This document shows positions 10,501-21,600 of a DNA stretch of 64,000 nt, piece by piece (position 1 is the stretch's first letter; every line of letters starts with the position of its first letter). Source of the stretch: Galbula dea (taxonomy: Eukaryota > Chordata > Aves > Piciformes > Galbulidae); NCBI GenBank assembly GCA_013399015.1, contig VWZX01007380.1:1913-65912 (forward strand), read 5' to 3'. The translations under genes and the position numbers were made by a program. Below the pieces are notes generated by a model. The model was not told the DNA's origin. It saw only the letters and a program-made list of their open reading frames with translations, and made no database searches.

Positions 10501-12453
10501 CAACACTCACACTTTCATCCAGCAGCTTATGGCAGTTCTCTCGCTGCTTGCACGCACACCTTCGCCTGAACCAGTAGATAAAGACTTCTACTCTGAATTT
10601 GGGAGTAAAACCACAGGTAACTGGTCTTTTCTAGCTGTTATGATTTACTTAGGCATCATACTTAAGGCATCATCTAAAGTGTGCCAATTAAAAAGCTTTT
10701 GTGGGAAATGTTATGTATCAGTTGTTTCCTAGTTGATACTTTAACCAAACTCCCTGCCTTTAGTTATCTTACATGTGCCTTGACTCAGCAGAATTGGCAC
10801 ATACAGATAGTCTTGCACATGTGAAGTTAGGGATGGCTTCCTGTGTCCAGCAAAACCAGCACTTCCTATATGGTATTTTGAGGTGTAGACTAGTGGAGCT
10901 CCCACTGCAAGTTTCAGCCTAACCTATAAAGTCTTGTAAGTCCTCAAAGAACAGTGAAGGTAACAGTGTGAAAGTTACCTTTTTTCCTGCTGTGTCAAAT
11001 AAGGAGTCCTGCCATTCTGTGACTATGTAGTGAAGTGAAAAGTAGACTTTTTTAAGGTGTTAGGTTGAAATCCAATATCAGGTGGAACTTTTTTGGTCAA
11101 AATTCTGAAGCCAGTTAAAGGCACAAAATAAAATAGGATTTTCCTGAAGAATGATTGTTAGTGTTTTAAGGAGAAGCTGTGTAAGCCCAGAAAGTGCAAG
11201 GTTTGATGGGAAGTCATCTTTTATTAGACCAATGGATTGATGTGGAAAAAAAGCAGGCTTACTCCCTTCAAGCTTTGCTGTGTTGTGTTTCAGCACTTAA
11301 CTTAGATTGAGACTTGCAGTGTCACCTCCTGCCACTCCAGCACATAGCATGAAGCAGAGAAAGGTGCTCATCCAGCAGGGGTATAAAACCAAGTCTTGTG
11401 GAGTCTATCTTCTTAAAACTTTGTATTTTCTCTCTGCTTTAAAGAAATTTGTTTGCTCTAATAAGGCTTTCAGTGAGTTCAGAACTGAGGAGTGGGAAGG
11501 AGGCAGGAGAGATCAGCTGGTAGGGAGGTGGATTATCTCTGATGTAAGAATCTAGCTGTTTCCTTTAACTTCTTTTGCCATCACCAACTAGTGATATGGT
11601 TAGAAATTTGCAGAAAAGTATCTTGGTAATGCCAGAGGCCCTAGTGGAGATCTGCAGTCCAAGTTAAATGATTGACAATGTTGTATATAAATAAAACCAT
11701 CTGAGTAAATGTAGAACTTGAATTCTGTCAGCTGCAGCCAGGGGTCAAAGGTTGTTGCTTATCCTAATGAATTAAAGTATTGGATAGTGCTAAACAGAAG
11801 TATGATAATGTGTGTTTCTTGCAGGAAAAATGGAGAATTATGAACTGATTCACTCCAGCAGAGTAAAATTTATTTATCCAAATGAAGAGGAAATTGGAGA
11901 CCTTGCTTTTCTGGTGGCAGAGAGGATGCATGGCTTGACTAATCTCCAGTCCCTCAACATCCTTCTGTATGCCTTGGCATTTCAAGTCAATCATGTGGAA
12001 GGATCTACCCAAAACACTAGTTCACTTCAACCTAAAACACTTATATTAACCAGTTCTGATCTCTTCCTCTTTGATGAAGATTATATCAGTTACCCACTAC
12101 CTGAATTTGCTAAGGAACCACCAAAGAGAGACAAGTATCAGCTTGCAGATGGAAGACGAATCCGGGATTTAGACAGAGTACTTATGGGTTATCAGACATA
12201 TCCCCAGGCCCTGACCTTTGTGTTTGATGATGTTCAGAATCAGGATCTGATGCAGAATTTAACATTGGATCACTTTGGAGAAACAGATAGTGCCCCAAAG
12301 GGAAATACTAAACAAGAAGGCAGCAGGAGCAGAGAGATCCAGTGGTACATATTTATCCCAAGTGCAGAAAGCAGGGAGAAATTAATTTCCTTACTTGCAA
12401 GACAGTGGGAGATCCTGTGTGGTAGGGAACTGCCTTTGGAACTCACAGGGTAG
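1..12453 (+). CDS. NISCH: Nischarin (imidazoline receptor candidate IRAS), 3' eleven coding exons, 5' partial
   Basis: Coding exons: 1-133, 573-686, 1477-1585, 4109-4230, 5020-5072, 5560-6876, 7293-7467, 8679-8832, 9383-9511, 10455-10616 and 11825-12453. They join in one frame of 1,031 residues ending in TAG. Recognition rests on long stretches close to human nischarin, such as NPLSIIPDYRTKVLAQFG, VENEELRHLMWSSV, RTPSPEPVDKDFYSEFG, LDRVLMGYQTYPQALT and the C-terminus GRELP-ELTG. Family knowledge: nischarin is a cytosolic and endosomal scaffold that binds the integrin alpha5 tail and inhibits Rac/PAK/LIMK-driven migration. Its PX domain and most leucine-rich repeats lie upstream, outside the window. 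Nothing looks broken. The two small exons at 4109 and 5020 are the least conserved and are supported mainly by splice signals and phase. Confidence 0.97.
1586..4108 (+). other. NISCH intron, 2.5 kb, no gene seen
   Basis: This is the longest NISCH intron in the window. I see no conserved coding sequence, no RNA gene and no recognisable transposon. The only structure I noted is a small hairpin with a nearby direct repeat at 3762-3811, listed separately. Confidence 0.7.
3762..3811. repeat. 10-bp perfect inverted repeat with an adjacent direct copy
   Basis: Arms CTTGGTAAAA (3762-3771) and TTTTACCAAG (3776-3785) are perfect reverse complements around the 4-base loop GTTA. A further direct copy of CTTGGTAAAAGTTA lies at about 3798-3811. 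It sits deep in a NISCH intron. It could be a local duplication footprint, and no function is implied. Confidence 0.75.
4109..5072 (+). CDS. NISCH: NISCH variable-linker exons 4109-4230 and 5020-5072
   Basis: Exon 4109-4230 follows TTTGTTCCAG and completes a phase-1 codon. It encodes a linker that aligns loosely with the human segment (shared LASS, then SGLTPTDHTVPQ), and ends CAG before GTAATT. Exon 5020-5072 follows TTCCTCCTTAG, is 53 nt long and encodes APASLESCKEYGSGHHM plus two bases before GTGAGA. It was found because the next large exon needs an upstream phase-2 exon, and this segment supplies it. Protein similarity here is weak, so RNA evidence would be needed to exclude a different small exon. 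The intron from 4231 to 5019 contains an AATAAA at about 4733 that I regard as incidental. Confidence 0.72.
5560..6876 (+). CDS. NISCH: NISCH large central exon (1,317 nt)
   Basis: One continuous 439-codon exon. The acceptor is the AG at 5558-5559; one leading base completes the codon begun at 5071. The donor is GTAACA at 6877, phase 2. Conserved anchors include FNCMSYTTTNKDFIQ, RQFASCLVLTD, AVFEIPHQE, FPYTDLTEYGFLLPEICLTL, LLTPQHL-type residues (FLTPQHLYIVK) and DGHVLELLVGYRIVTAVFVLPHEKFHF. This is the region following the leucine-rich repeats that is required for integrin and PAK interactions in mammals. From memory, the human counterpart contains long glutamate runs; here only a short mildly acidic stretch (about 5700-5800, TEKEDGYFEMG) stands in their place. 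Confidence 0.96.
7293..10616 (+). CDS. NISCH: NISCH exons 7293-7467, 8679-8832, 9383-9511 and 10455-10616
   Basis: Exon 7293-7467 encodes the bridge ending KITEDNQIPVHL...VEFFHGNIAE and is much shorter than the human Pro/Ala-rich segment I recall. Exon 8679-8832 encodes NEELRHLMWSSVLFYKTPNL and CVLLSTKAIYFVLDD. Exon 9383-9511 encodes FVLKLNDLQSVNVGLFDQYF. Exon 10455-10616 encodes IVTCLTRDSY and RTPSPEPVDKDFYSEFGSKT. Donors are GTATTG, GTAAGG, GTGAGT and GTAACT, with phases 0, 1, 1 and 1 that all match. The introns hold a strong hairpin (8492-8537) and a 35-bp tandem duplication (10193-10262). I saw nothing else in them. Confidence 0.96.
8492..8537. repeat. Near-perfect inverted repeat / hairpin in a NISCH intron
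   Basis: The arms TCACCTCCAAGCTGCT (8496-8511) and AGCAGCTTGGAGGTGA (8518-8533) are exact reverse complements separated by the six bases GAGTTT. As RNA on the + strand the stem extends four more pairs outward (8492-8495 with 8534-8537, two of them G-U), giving about a 20-bp stem. It lies inside the intron between 7468 and 8678, about 140 bases upstream of the next exon. Confidence 0.9.
10193..10262. repeat. 35-bp perfect tandem duplication
   Basis: A 35-bp unit beginning GCATCATGCTTTAAATCAGG occurs twice head to tail, at 10193-10227 and 10228-10262, with no mismatch. Each unit carries the octamer ATTTGCAT (10215-10222 and 10250-10257), the POU/Oct consensus. It sits in the intron about 190 bases upstream of the NISCH exon at 10455. 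Perfect identity suggests a recent duplication. Confidence 0.95.
11825..12453 (+). CDS. NISCH: NISCH terminal coding exon and stop codon
   Basis: The acceptor TTTCTTGCAG ends at 11824, and the exon completes a phase-1 Gly codon. It encodes the conserved C-terminus: KMENYELIHSSRVKF, YPNEEEIGDLAFLVAERM, PKTLILTSSDLFLFDEDY, YPLPEFAKEPPKRDKY, GRRIRDLDRVLMGYQTYPQA, VFDDVQNQDLM, PSAESREKLISLLARQWE, then LCGRELPLELTG and TAG at 12451. The 208-residue tail matches the human C-terminus nearly end to end, with lower similarity only around 12285-12335. This terminus fixes the orientation and end of the gene. Confidence 0.97.
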
Positions 12454-13215
12454 TTATTGCACAGCTAAGTGGTTTCAGTCTGTTATAAGATAAAGCACAG
12501 TGTTTAGATGGGACCTGTCAGGTTCTTGGTGGTGTTTTTTTTTAATGAGGAGCTGTCCTGGACTCCCTAGTACAGTGAACACTTACTAGTACATAGAAAT
12601 ATTCTGAATTGTCAACTGGGGACTGAACTTCTTGTAAAGTCTATTTTTTATGCAATAGTATAGAGTGAAAAAAAAATCATGAGACATCCTGGGAAACTGT
12701 ATGGAAAAATTAAGGAGTCAACACTAGATATGCTGTTGTCCAGGGCTGTTAAGTTTTCTGCTCTTTTTCTGTATATATCAGTCTTGCTGTTCTATACAAA
12801 TTCTACTGTGTAAATAAGGGGAAATGCTTGTGTATGTTCAAGTGCAATGTTCTTTGTACAAGAAGTATTTTGGGTATGCTGCTAATGCTTATTATTTAAT
12901 GATCTTACAGTTTTACATATGTTTTTCTTTGAGGCCAAATGTAATTATTTGCTGTCAGTCATGAACTTAGCATTAAAATTTGAGCCACAAGCAGGTGACA
13001 GATTTTCATAGGAAATTTTCATGGGCTTTCTTTTTCCTTCTCCTAGGACAAAGAAGAATTGCCTGTTAAAGTTATACTCAGTATTGTCTTAAAAGTGGAG
13101 ATACTCAGCATAAGTATATGAGCACTTTGTCAGCAAATAATGAATTTGTATCTCTGAACACAGTCTTTCTTTTGCCTATCTTGTCAATACAAATAAAGTG
13201 TAATTTGACAGTTTT
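12454..13215 (+). other. NISCH: NISCH 3' untranslated region
   Basis: Non-coding, A+T-rich sequence runs from the stop codon to the first convincing polyadenylation signal about 740 bases downstream. It contains homopolymer T and A runs and short ATTTA-type elements. The end is an estimate: cleavage is expected 10-30 bases after the AATAAA at 13192. Confidence 0.7.
13192..13197 (+). terminator. NISCH: Polyadenylation signal AATAAA for NISCH
   Basis: A canonical AATAAA is followed within 20-40 bases by a T/GT-rich stretch (GTTTTCTTTTGGCCTTGTCTT), the usual downstream element. It is the first full AATAAA after the stop codon. Confidence 0.75.
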
Positions 13216-13687
13216 CTTTTGGCCTTGTCTTTATTCAAGATTATCTGGTGTTTGCAAGATACCAAATGGCAGTTTGGCAGCACATATTGTGTTCCCAGAT
13301 ATATTGTAAAGTATGAAATATGCAGCAAGATGAAAAGAAAATGGTGTATTCTACTGTAGCAAGTTTGTACTGGTCCAGAGAGAGAGCTGAGTCTTGGAAC
13401 CTGAGGATCTGCAGCTTCTAAATACAGTTTTAGTAGTATTTATTTCAAGTACTTTTGCTTCTCCACTAGAGATGAGGGAATTGCTTTCCAAGCTGTCATC
13501 TTTAATATTACTGTGCCCAACAAGTTATGTCTGCCCATGACAGTGGGATCCCTACTCACTATTATGAGGACAGATCCTGAAACTCTGAAGAAGGCTGTCC
13601 ACTGGGATTAAGAAGGGAAGAACATTTTGGATGCATACAGCTAATGTTCTTAAAACTAATGCTCCTTAAACACATGGGAAAAAAAAT

Positions 13688-13835
13688 TCAGATTGGAAGA
13701 GACCTCTGAAGGTCCAAGAGTCAAGCTCAAAACAGAAAACTTAGACTGCTCAGGGCCTGGTCCAGACAAGTTTTGAGTTTTCTCCAAAAGTGGTGAGTCC
13801 ACAGTGGCACAGGAATGTGGTGGTTCCATGGAGTG
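13688..13835 (-). mobile_element. Degraded CR1 LINE 3'-end fragment
   Basis: The + strand reads like the reverse complement of a CR1 3' end: GATTGGAAGAGACCTCTGAA, then CAGGGCCTGGTCCAGACAAG and TTTTGAGTTTTCTCC. These resemble the usual antisense CR1 phrases for TTGGAAGGGACCT...GGTTTTGAA. It is heavily diverged, so both limits are approximate. Confidence 0.55.
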
Positions 13836-14119
13836 TTTTTCTGTGCTGATGAGGAGCTTGGCTGCCCTCTTTAGGCTCCAGATGCCAGGAATGTTCCAGT
13901 CAGTGCAAGGATGACAAAGACACACAGGCAGCTGAAAGGCAAACTGTTGCAGGATGCAGTGGAGTTCCCTAGTGACTGAGGAGCTGAGGAGCATTGTGTG
14001 AGTGCTGCTCTGTGAACACTTTGCACACAACAAACTTCTGTTCCCTATCTGATAATGAAAGGTATTTAGTAAATTGGTGTGGAAAAAAGAGAATATGAAA
14101 CTCCTTAGAGCAAGAGGGT

Positions 14120-14169
14120 TGTTATGGTTTGGGTTAGAACAGAATTAATTCTGTTCAGTGACTGTATTT
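14120..14169 (+). mobile_element. 50-bp LTR terminal fragment, relative of the solo LTR at 34922
   Basis: This segment, starting TGTTATGGTTTGGG, matches the reverse complement of the last 50 bases of the LTR at 34922-35219 with four mismatches. It includes the shared 20-bp palindrome at 14137-14156. Similarity stops abruptly after ACTGTATTT, so it is a broken or divergent LTR end. It starts with TG as LTR ends do. Old relic, non-coding. Confidence 0.7.
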
Positions 14170-17100
14170 ATGGGTGCTAAAGAGAGACTGTGGCAATGCT
14201 GGAGAAAACCCAGCAGAATAGGTGCATCAAGAGGGGATAGGCAGAGTTGGTAAGCTGGGTACTTAAGCCCTTGTGTTTCAGACTTTAAGGTCTCAGAGAG
14301 GGAATGACAAGAACTCCCAGCATCTCTGAAGTTGAAAAGGCTGAAAAGTGGGCTCCAAATCCTCTATCATGCTGTTCTCAGGCAGAAACTTCAGTGAAAT
14401 TCTTGGCAAACTGTTTGCTATAGCTTTAGTCAAGCTCATTATAGGCCCTTATAGGTAACAGTATGTGAAGGGTAAGCAGCACCACCATGAGAACACACAC
14501 TGCCTCTTTGATCCTGCTGCTGTGAGCAAGTGCAGAGTTTCAGTAGCTCAGCCTTTTAGTTCAGTTCTAGTAAAACTTCCAATTCACATGGAATATTTAT
14601 GGGGAATTTAGTGCCTGACTGTCCCAGCACAAGCTCAGATTGCTGCTTAATAGATGGGAAAGGTACAAAACTAAAGCTAAGATGCCAATGTGAAATATCT
14701 AAAGGAACTGGGAGTCAATAGCAGTAAGTAGGCAGGACTTAAAGCATTTATTTGCTGTGCAAGCCTTCTGGTTTCTTGCTTTTAAAATTCCTGTTCCTTT
14801 CAGCTCGCCAAGAAAACTGAAAACAGGGTGTGGGAAGTGGGATTGTGCCCTAGCCTCTGCACCGAGAGCCTTTGGGGTGTGTTCGGTAAGCCTGGTCCAG
14901 AAACTGGATGCCATGGTAGGCTGGATGGTAAATCATTTGTCTTGGCTCTGGAATTTCTGTAAAGATTGCTTAAACAAAAGATTTCAATAGCAGGAAATTG
15001 CCCAAGCTAGCCAGGGTTGCAAGCACTTCACAGAGAAGGGCTTGTGACTCAGCATTTTAAAATGCAGTGTGTGACACAGGCAGGAGGCTGGAAGGCTTCC
15101 TAGAGATATGCTTTACCTTTAGCCAGGTAGGTGTTTTCCCATGGAACAGGTTGATAGTACTTGTCAGCATTTTCTCAACTCTGGATGCTAGTATTATCAC
15201 AGGGAATAAAAGAAAAAAAGCTAGGTCTTACTTCAGAAGACCCAACCTGTCATCAATGTGTGAAGCAAAAAGACTGAATGAGGAAACATCGTGAGCTCTG
15301 CTGCTTGCCAGTGATCTGCAGGTGATTTGGGAGCCCGAGATAAACACCAAGTAAACTCTTAGTGTTTTGTAGAAATTGTTTGTGTCAGGGCCAGAAGATG
15401 AAGTTGATTTTTCTGTAACTTCAACTGCTAAACCAGCCTTTTTCTGCCAGGTGAAGAGGAGACACTTGGCTGATAAGTTAACCTCCTTGCTTTCCAAAGC
15501 AAACAAAAAGCACACGTGCTAAACTTCACCAATAAATGCACTGGCAGACAGCTGACAACTGCTGTACCTTTTGAAACTGGATTGGCACAATCCTGTTTCA
15601 ATCAAATAGTGACTAAGACATGGATGAAGCCCTTCTACTCTGCCTGCACATGGCTATTTCTCTCTCATCAGATTCATACAAGTCTTGCCTATAAATATGC
15701 TCTTTGATGAAGTGTTTTTCCCCCCAGTTTTCGTGTCTCACCTATTCCTTTAATCACTAGTGACATAGCAAGTCCCATGGCTTCATTCTTAATGAACTTC
15801 TGGGTATTTCCTTTAAATTATGGATGGTTTAGAAGCAGTCAGACATTGATCTTGCTTTGTGGGATTGAAATGCTTTGTACAGACACCTGTGTGTATGAGC
15901 TGGTCTCATCTAGAAGTGAGGGAGCTTTTTTATCATTTATTAACAGTTTTGAAGGGTGTTGGACAAAACAGTGAGATCAAAAAATTGATTTTGCCCATAA
16001 TGCCTAAGCATTATCAATTATCAGTTATCAATGTCATCCATGAAAAAAAATCATCCCTCTGCCTAGGAGAAATCCATCTATAAGAAGAGAGCAAGGGCAG
16101 TGTAAGCAAAGCAGTAGCTTGGGTTTATTTTGCCCAGTTTTGCTGCCTGTGCTATTTCCATGCCAGTGCTGCCATCTTTAGTGATACTGCCTGCCAGCTG
16201 GAGTGCCCCTGTGAGCACACTGGCATCTTCCCACTGGGCATTGACAATTATTAATGGCTCTTGGCTGCTCATTAATTTGGAGGCAGTTGGTGTTTCACCT
16301 TCTTCTTAATTCCCAGGATCACGCAGATCCAAAGTTGATGCAGGTTTTGGTCTTCTGGATCCAGCAGCAGTGATTAGCAAAGTAATTTTCCATTCTTTGT
16401 TCTTACACAGTGGCTGATACACTCTTCTTATGCCTCTTGATCTGGAAAGCAATATCTGATGACAAATGACCTTTTGATTTTTCAGTTTCTGCTATGCTGC
16501 TATGTAGTGACACTATTCAGTGTTTGCATTTTTAGCCTGTATATTGCCATTGCATTACTTGCCTTTAAATGAGGCATGGTGAGATAAGGAAGATGGCTGT
16601 GAACCTTTGGGTGTTGCTGAGAATCTGATGGATTTAATTCAGATAGGAATTTCACTAGGCCTTTCTCCCCTTCCTAGTTTCCTTGTAGTAGATCAGATGC
16701 GGTGATGATAAGCATCAGTGGAAATCTTTGGACTCAGTCTTTGTGTGACATTGTTCCTCTCTACAATTGTCAGTGTTAAGCTGCTTAGAAAAGGATTTGA
16801 AGGTTCATTAAAAGATGCCTGTGCCTCTTCAGGTGCCCCAAGGTAAGCTCATTTCACCTTAGAAGCCTATCAACTATCTGTATGCCCAGTACTGGCAACT
16901 TAATCCTTATGTCATACAGCCAGCTCTTGGAAAACCCATCAGCAAGCAGCATCCTTCTAGGCTGCCTGTTTTAGCTGTGTGTGTCTAATAACACAGAGAG
17001 GAGGAGGAGTGTCATCCTTTTGTTTACATGGCCAGTCTAGTACCATGATTGTAGGGAAAGAAAGCATTGCACAGCTTCATCCTAATGGCCCTCTCTCCAA

Positions 17101-18239
17101 GAATACCCCCACTGTCCATTGTGACTTTGCCATCCCACCAGAGCTGGTTTGAGCTTGGTTGCTTCTGCCTCATTTGACAGATCTGCAGGGTACCAAATGT
17201 TTTCCAGAGCTGTGTGAAGGCTCTGACCTGAACAGAGTGGCCATCTGTTGGGCAGCAATGGTCCCAGGGCTGCAGTTGTCCTGCAGCAGGACAAGTGGGC
17301 TGAGCTGTGGGCTGGTACTTCTCACATGGGTTGCAGTGGATGGTTGTGTGCCTTATCTGCTTCCTGTTAGTGCAGGATATATAATGGTGCTGGCTGTTCA
17401 CCCATGCTGGCTGTCTCTGTAGGATGGAGGAAGAGGTAGAGCACAGTTAACAGGACTAGTAAGTACAGCAGTTTTTCTATGCTCTATATGTTAGTCTGTG
17501 TAACTTTGTATGCAAGAGGCAAAAAAGTAGTAATGCTCTCTTTTTTATGTAAACACAAGAACAGATTCTAACCTATCCTGGCTTCATTTAGGTATCTTTG
17601 TGTACTGTTAATGGCTCAAAAATTAAAAGACCCCTCATTGCTCAGTAAGATTTGTTACTAACAGAAACAGTCCTTAGACTCCTCAGTAGACTGGGAGTAA
17701 AATCTGTTGCTAATCAATTCTTAGTTGGTTGTAATGTTCAAAGGAGAAGATAGATTGCAGACTATATCTCAGGCTAGCATAATATTTTGTTTAATCCCAT
17801 TTTGGGACTTTCACATTCTGAGTGCTGTGGAAGTGTTCCATGGATTCATCCAGCAGAGTGTCTGAAAAATTATGTGCTTGGAAAATGATGGCTTTTGCTG
17901 CCATAGCACCTGTAAAATGTGATGCTTTTCTTGCTGAAAAAACTCAAATATTTTAAATAAATAGCTAAGCCTACCCAAAGTGCTTGCTTGCTTGATAGGA
18001 TGTGCTTATGTTCTTGCTCCAGAGCACAGCGTGTCACTCACATTGCTTTGTTCATCCATGCTGTGGGGGAGGCAGTGGTCCAGTCTCCCTTCTGTTTGAG
18101 GTGTTGGGGACATACTAACATGAGTGGTAAAAGGAAATGAACTGACCTTTCATGAATTCATGGTATTTAAGTTTGCCCATTGGATTTTGCCTTCAGTTAA
18201 GCATACAGTTAACCTCTTTTCATTCCAATTAGTTGAAAA

Positions 18240-18585
18240 CTAAGGATTTCCTTCCTTCTGTTTTGAACTGATATGTAAGAGGAAATCCGTAAGCGTTCCT
18301 GTTTTGAGCAAACCTTTTACTAAGGAGTTCTGCTTGTGCATTTAAAAGAAGAATAGAAAGAAAGAAAAAGGTGATACAGATTCAGATGTAAGGCTACAAG
18401 GAGCAGATCCACTTCTGAAGGCTTTGCTGCCCGAGAGCACAGCACAAAAATGCTCTCTCCTTGTTTTCTTTTAACCTCTGGTTTGTCTTGGATCTGATTC
18501 TCAGTAGGCGGTCTTGTCTTACAGAAATTTCAGCCTCTCTTGCAACCCCTGTTGTGGAAAGGGTCCTGCCTGTAAAAGCAAGAAA
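18240..18585 (+). promoter_or_regulatory. STAB1: Presumed STAB1 proximal promoter and 5' UTR
   Basis: This is the sequence just upstream of the STAB1 start codon. I see no good TATA box at a plausible distance. It contains a purine-rich AAGAGGAAAT at about 18277, similar to PU.1/ETS sites typical of macrophage promoters, a long purine stretch (about 18345-18372) and a TTGCAAC (C/EBP-like) at about 18540. These short motifs are weak evidence alone, and the transcription start cannot be read from sequence. A non-coding exon further upstream is possible. Confidence 0.35.
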
Positions 18586-18660
18586 ATGTATCCTCCTGGG
18601 TTGCTCTTTTTGTTCTTAGCAGCATGCTTCAGTCCCACAGCTGACTGCCAGAGTCAGAAG
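18586..18660 (+). CDS. STAB1: STAB1 exon 1: start codon and signal peptide
   Basis: The ATG at 18586 has an A at -3. It opens 25 codons, MYPPGLLFLFLAACFSPTAD then CQSQK, ending exactly before GTAAGT at 18661. A hydrophobic core (LLFLFLAACF) followed by small residues is a typical cleavable signal peptide, with cleavage probably near the Thr-Ala-Asp. The human protein likewise begins with a short hydrophobic leader in its own exon. The start is chosen because it gives a leader of the right length joining in phase 0 to exon 2. Confidence 0.88.
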
Positions 18661-21600
18661 GTAAGTCTGTGAGTCTTTGTTTAACTGTTCATTGAATGGT
18701 TCTTCATACTGGGATGGTTGTGTGGTATGGAATAGTCCTCCCCAAAACAGCTTTTTAATTTACATTAGTTAGGTGAAGAATCACATCCATAGTTAAACTT
18801 AGGACTGTAAGGTGTCTGCTCTGCTTATGTGTGGGTGTGTGTCTAGTCTAAACTGAGGAGGAGCTCAAAACAAGGTTGAAGGGAGCTGCTTGAGTTTTAG
18901 ATCAGATTAAATGCGTATTTGTGTTCAGCACTGAATGTGAAAGTAGCAATATGAAAGGAATATACTCAGCATCTTTGTATTCCCCTGTTTTCAGTACATG
19001 TGGTGGGAGCTTATTGTCTGGCAGGACAGGTCCAGAAGCTTCCCAGGAGAATTTTATTAAAAAAAAAGAAAAGAAATTAAATCTCATCCAATTGGTGCTT
19101 TACAACATGGTAAATATCTTTGCTTCAGGTCCATTTCCCAGCAGCTCCCCAGTGAGTACTGTGGAATACTTTCCATTTGGTTTGGATTTTTTTCACTTTT
19201 GTTAATTTTCTTGTGATTCCTTTATCTCTGTTCTTGTGTTCAGCAGCAGCAGCTGAAAGAATATATGATGCCTTTGTAGATCTGTCTCTAGGCTCCATGG
19301 TGAGGCATCCCATTTTCTGTGGGCTAGAACTGACACTAATTTGTACTGTGTTGTCTCCTCCCATCACCTTTTTTATTTTCTGCTCTTGGAGGAATGAACT
19401 GGCCTGCAAAGTCAGAAGCTGTGTGGGGCATTTGGAAATCTTGTTCCCTGGGGATATGGGCTATGGAAGGGTGCTCTTGTCTTCAATGACAGAGAGGGAC
19501 CTTGTGGGAAGTGGGCTGACCTGTGTTAAGGAAGGTGCATGTGAATCTGGAAGACTTGATTTACAAAAAGCCAGAGCACTGGAAAGATGCTTCAGTGTCA
19601 GAACTTTGGGTGGAAGCTTTTGTATAGGACCCTTTCAGAAAAGAGCCATAAGTAACTAATGGACATACAAATAAGGTAAGAACCTCATGAAACTTCAGGC
19701 TTGTAGGATCATTAAGGTGAATTGAACACAAACATGAAGAAGAGTCTCTAGGTGGTCTGGAGCTGTGGTTTCCAGGCAGATGGGTTCCAGTGTAGTAGTG
19801 TGTTCAGAGGCATGGGCTCACATCTCCACCTGATGTAGGCAGAAATTAAGGTCTCTTCCCTTTGAGACACTGTTGATTTCTGTAATCACTGAGGTGTCTG
19901 GCTTGGTGTGAAACAGTTAAAATAGTAGGTGATGAGAGCTCCCTCACAGAGAAGTGAAATGATTTCAGTCACCTCTGGAATAGTATGTTTAAACCAGGAA
20001 AAATAATTTCCTTTTAGAGGTTTGGGGGTTTTTTTTCCCCAAAGGATTCAATTTTTTTGGAGAAAGAAGAACCATTTGAAAGGTTATAATGGGAGGTAAG
20101 GAAAAATAAGGGTCTGATGAAGTCTTGTTTAATAGTTTAGGGTGGCCATTGGCTCTAATGGCAATAAAAGAGCTGTGATTCCACAAGAGGCCTCTGCTGG
20201 CTTGCAGAAGCCTTGCAGGAGCCATCAAGAGAGAGAAGAGATTTTGTGCTAGCTGTTTTTCAGCAATGTTACCTCAGGGCTCTGATTTGATGGCTCAAAC
20301 ATGACAGCAAATCTGTCAGCCTCTTTTGTTTTTTGTGTACCTGTTGGTATGGGCTGGAGAAGATGCAGCAGATGTAAGAACCATGAAAGTTTTATCTGCT
20401 GAGAAGAGACCAGTGATGTGCTGGAGGAGGAATGGAGGCAGCTGGGAAATGAGGGGAGTGTTCTCTGCATCCCTGTGCCTCCAATGGTCTGCAGCTGAGA
20501 TGGTGGAGGACACCCAGGGCATCAGTAGATCTTGTGTTACGTGATCTCTGAGTTTGATTGTTCATCTTCATGCTGAAAAGTGTTTTCCTCAGACACATGT
20601 GAAAGGTTTGTGCGTCCAAGGAGTTGCTGGTGTGTTCAGTTCAAGTGTTACTGAGAACTTCTTGGGGAGGTACAGGACTATAATGACTCAAGCATGTGTT
20701 TGCAGCTCTGTTTTGTAAAGGGCAAATGCACTGGAAATTTGGTGATTCATTAGATAATGACTGTTTCCAGAACTGGCTCCCAGGATTGTTGGAGCCGAAC
20801 ACTGACAGCCAAGTGTGTTTTTCTTTCTTCCTTCAGTTTTTGCTGTGCAGAAGGATTTGCATTATGGTTTGGGAGGAAAAGATAAAGGGTGAAATTGAGG
20901 GGAATTAAACTAGTCCTTAAAGAAAACAACAACAATGCTCCCCAGCTTATTCTCTTGTTGGAATAAGAGAAACATAAGTACTTGAAGTAAGGGAGGTCTG
21001 TGTCAGAGTGAGAGGAGGGAAGGAGACACTGCAGTGTCTAGAATCACAGAATCTCCAGAGTTGGAAGGGACCCATTAGGATCATCTAGTCCAACTCATGT
21101 TTAGGCACAGGACAACCCCACAGTCACACCATGTGCCTAAGAAGCATAGACAGGCCTCAGCTAGGCCCAGAGAGCAATGGCTGCTTGTGCACATGCATGG
21201 GTTTGAACGCAGGGAGAGAGCACAGTCCAGCCTTGGCAAGGCAGAACTCCCTGTGGATAGAGGCTTTTGGTTGCAGCTAGATGTTTTCTACTTTAAAAGC
21301 ATCCTTTGATTTTGGAGCTGTTTGAGAGTGCTAGTCTTCCTTTTCTGTTGCTTGGTACCCAACTTGTGATACAGTCTGGGCTCACAACATCAGCTGGTCT
21401 CACCCCCTTTCCCTGGCATAACTACCATGCACCTCACTGACTCCTGGCCCACCAGGCAGGATTGCTGCATGACAGGGGCAGACATTCTCTCTTGCTGCTT
21501 CCTCTCCAGTGTCTTCAGACTTCCAGGAAACACTTCTGACTCAAATTCCTGTCTATCTTTCATCCTTTCCAAAATTCGGGTATCCAAACTGTTGCGCTTC

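Larger units (their letters stand above)
13216..18240. other. NISCH-STAB1 intergenic region
   Basis: About 5 kb between the NISCH polyadenylation site and the STAB1 upstream region. I see no coding exon on either strand; open stretches are short and lack family similarity. Two pieces are recognisable: a degraded CR1 fragment near 13688 and a 50-bp LTR-like fragment at 14120. The rest looks like ordinary unique A+T-rich DNA. Confidence 0.65.

Noticed and set aside
14120..14700. A full-length LTR starting at 14120
   Set aside because: Similarity to the LTR at 34922 ends after 50 bases, and I could not find a matching far end or target duplication.
19177..19659. 160-codon + strand open frame in STAB1 intron 1
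   Set aside because: No family similarity, no signal of an exon joining in phase, and its composition looks like ordinary intron sequence.
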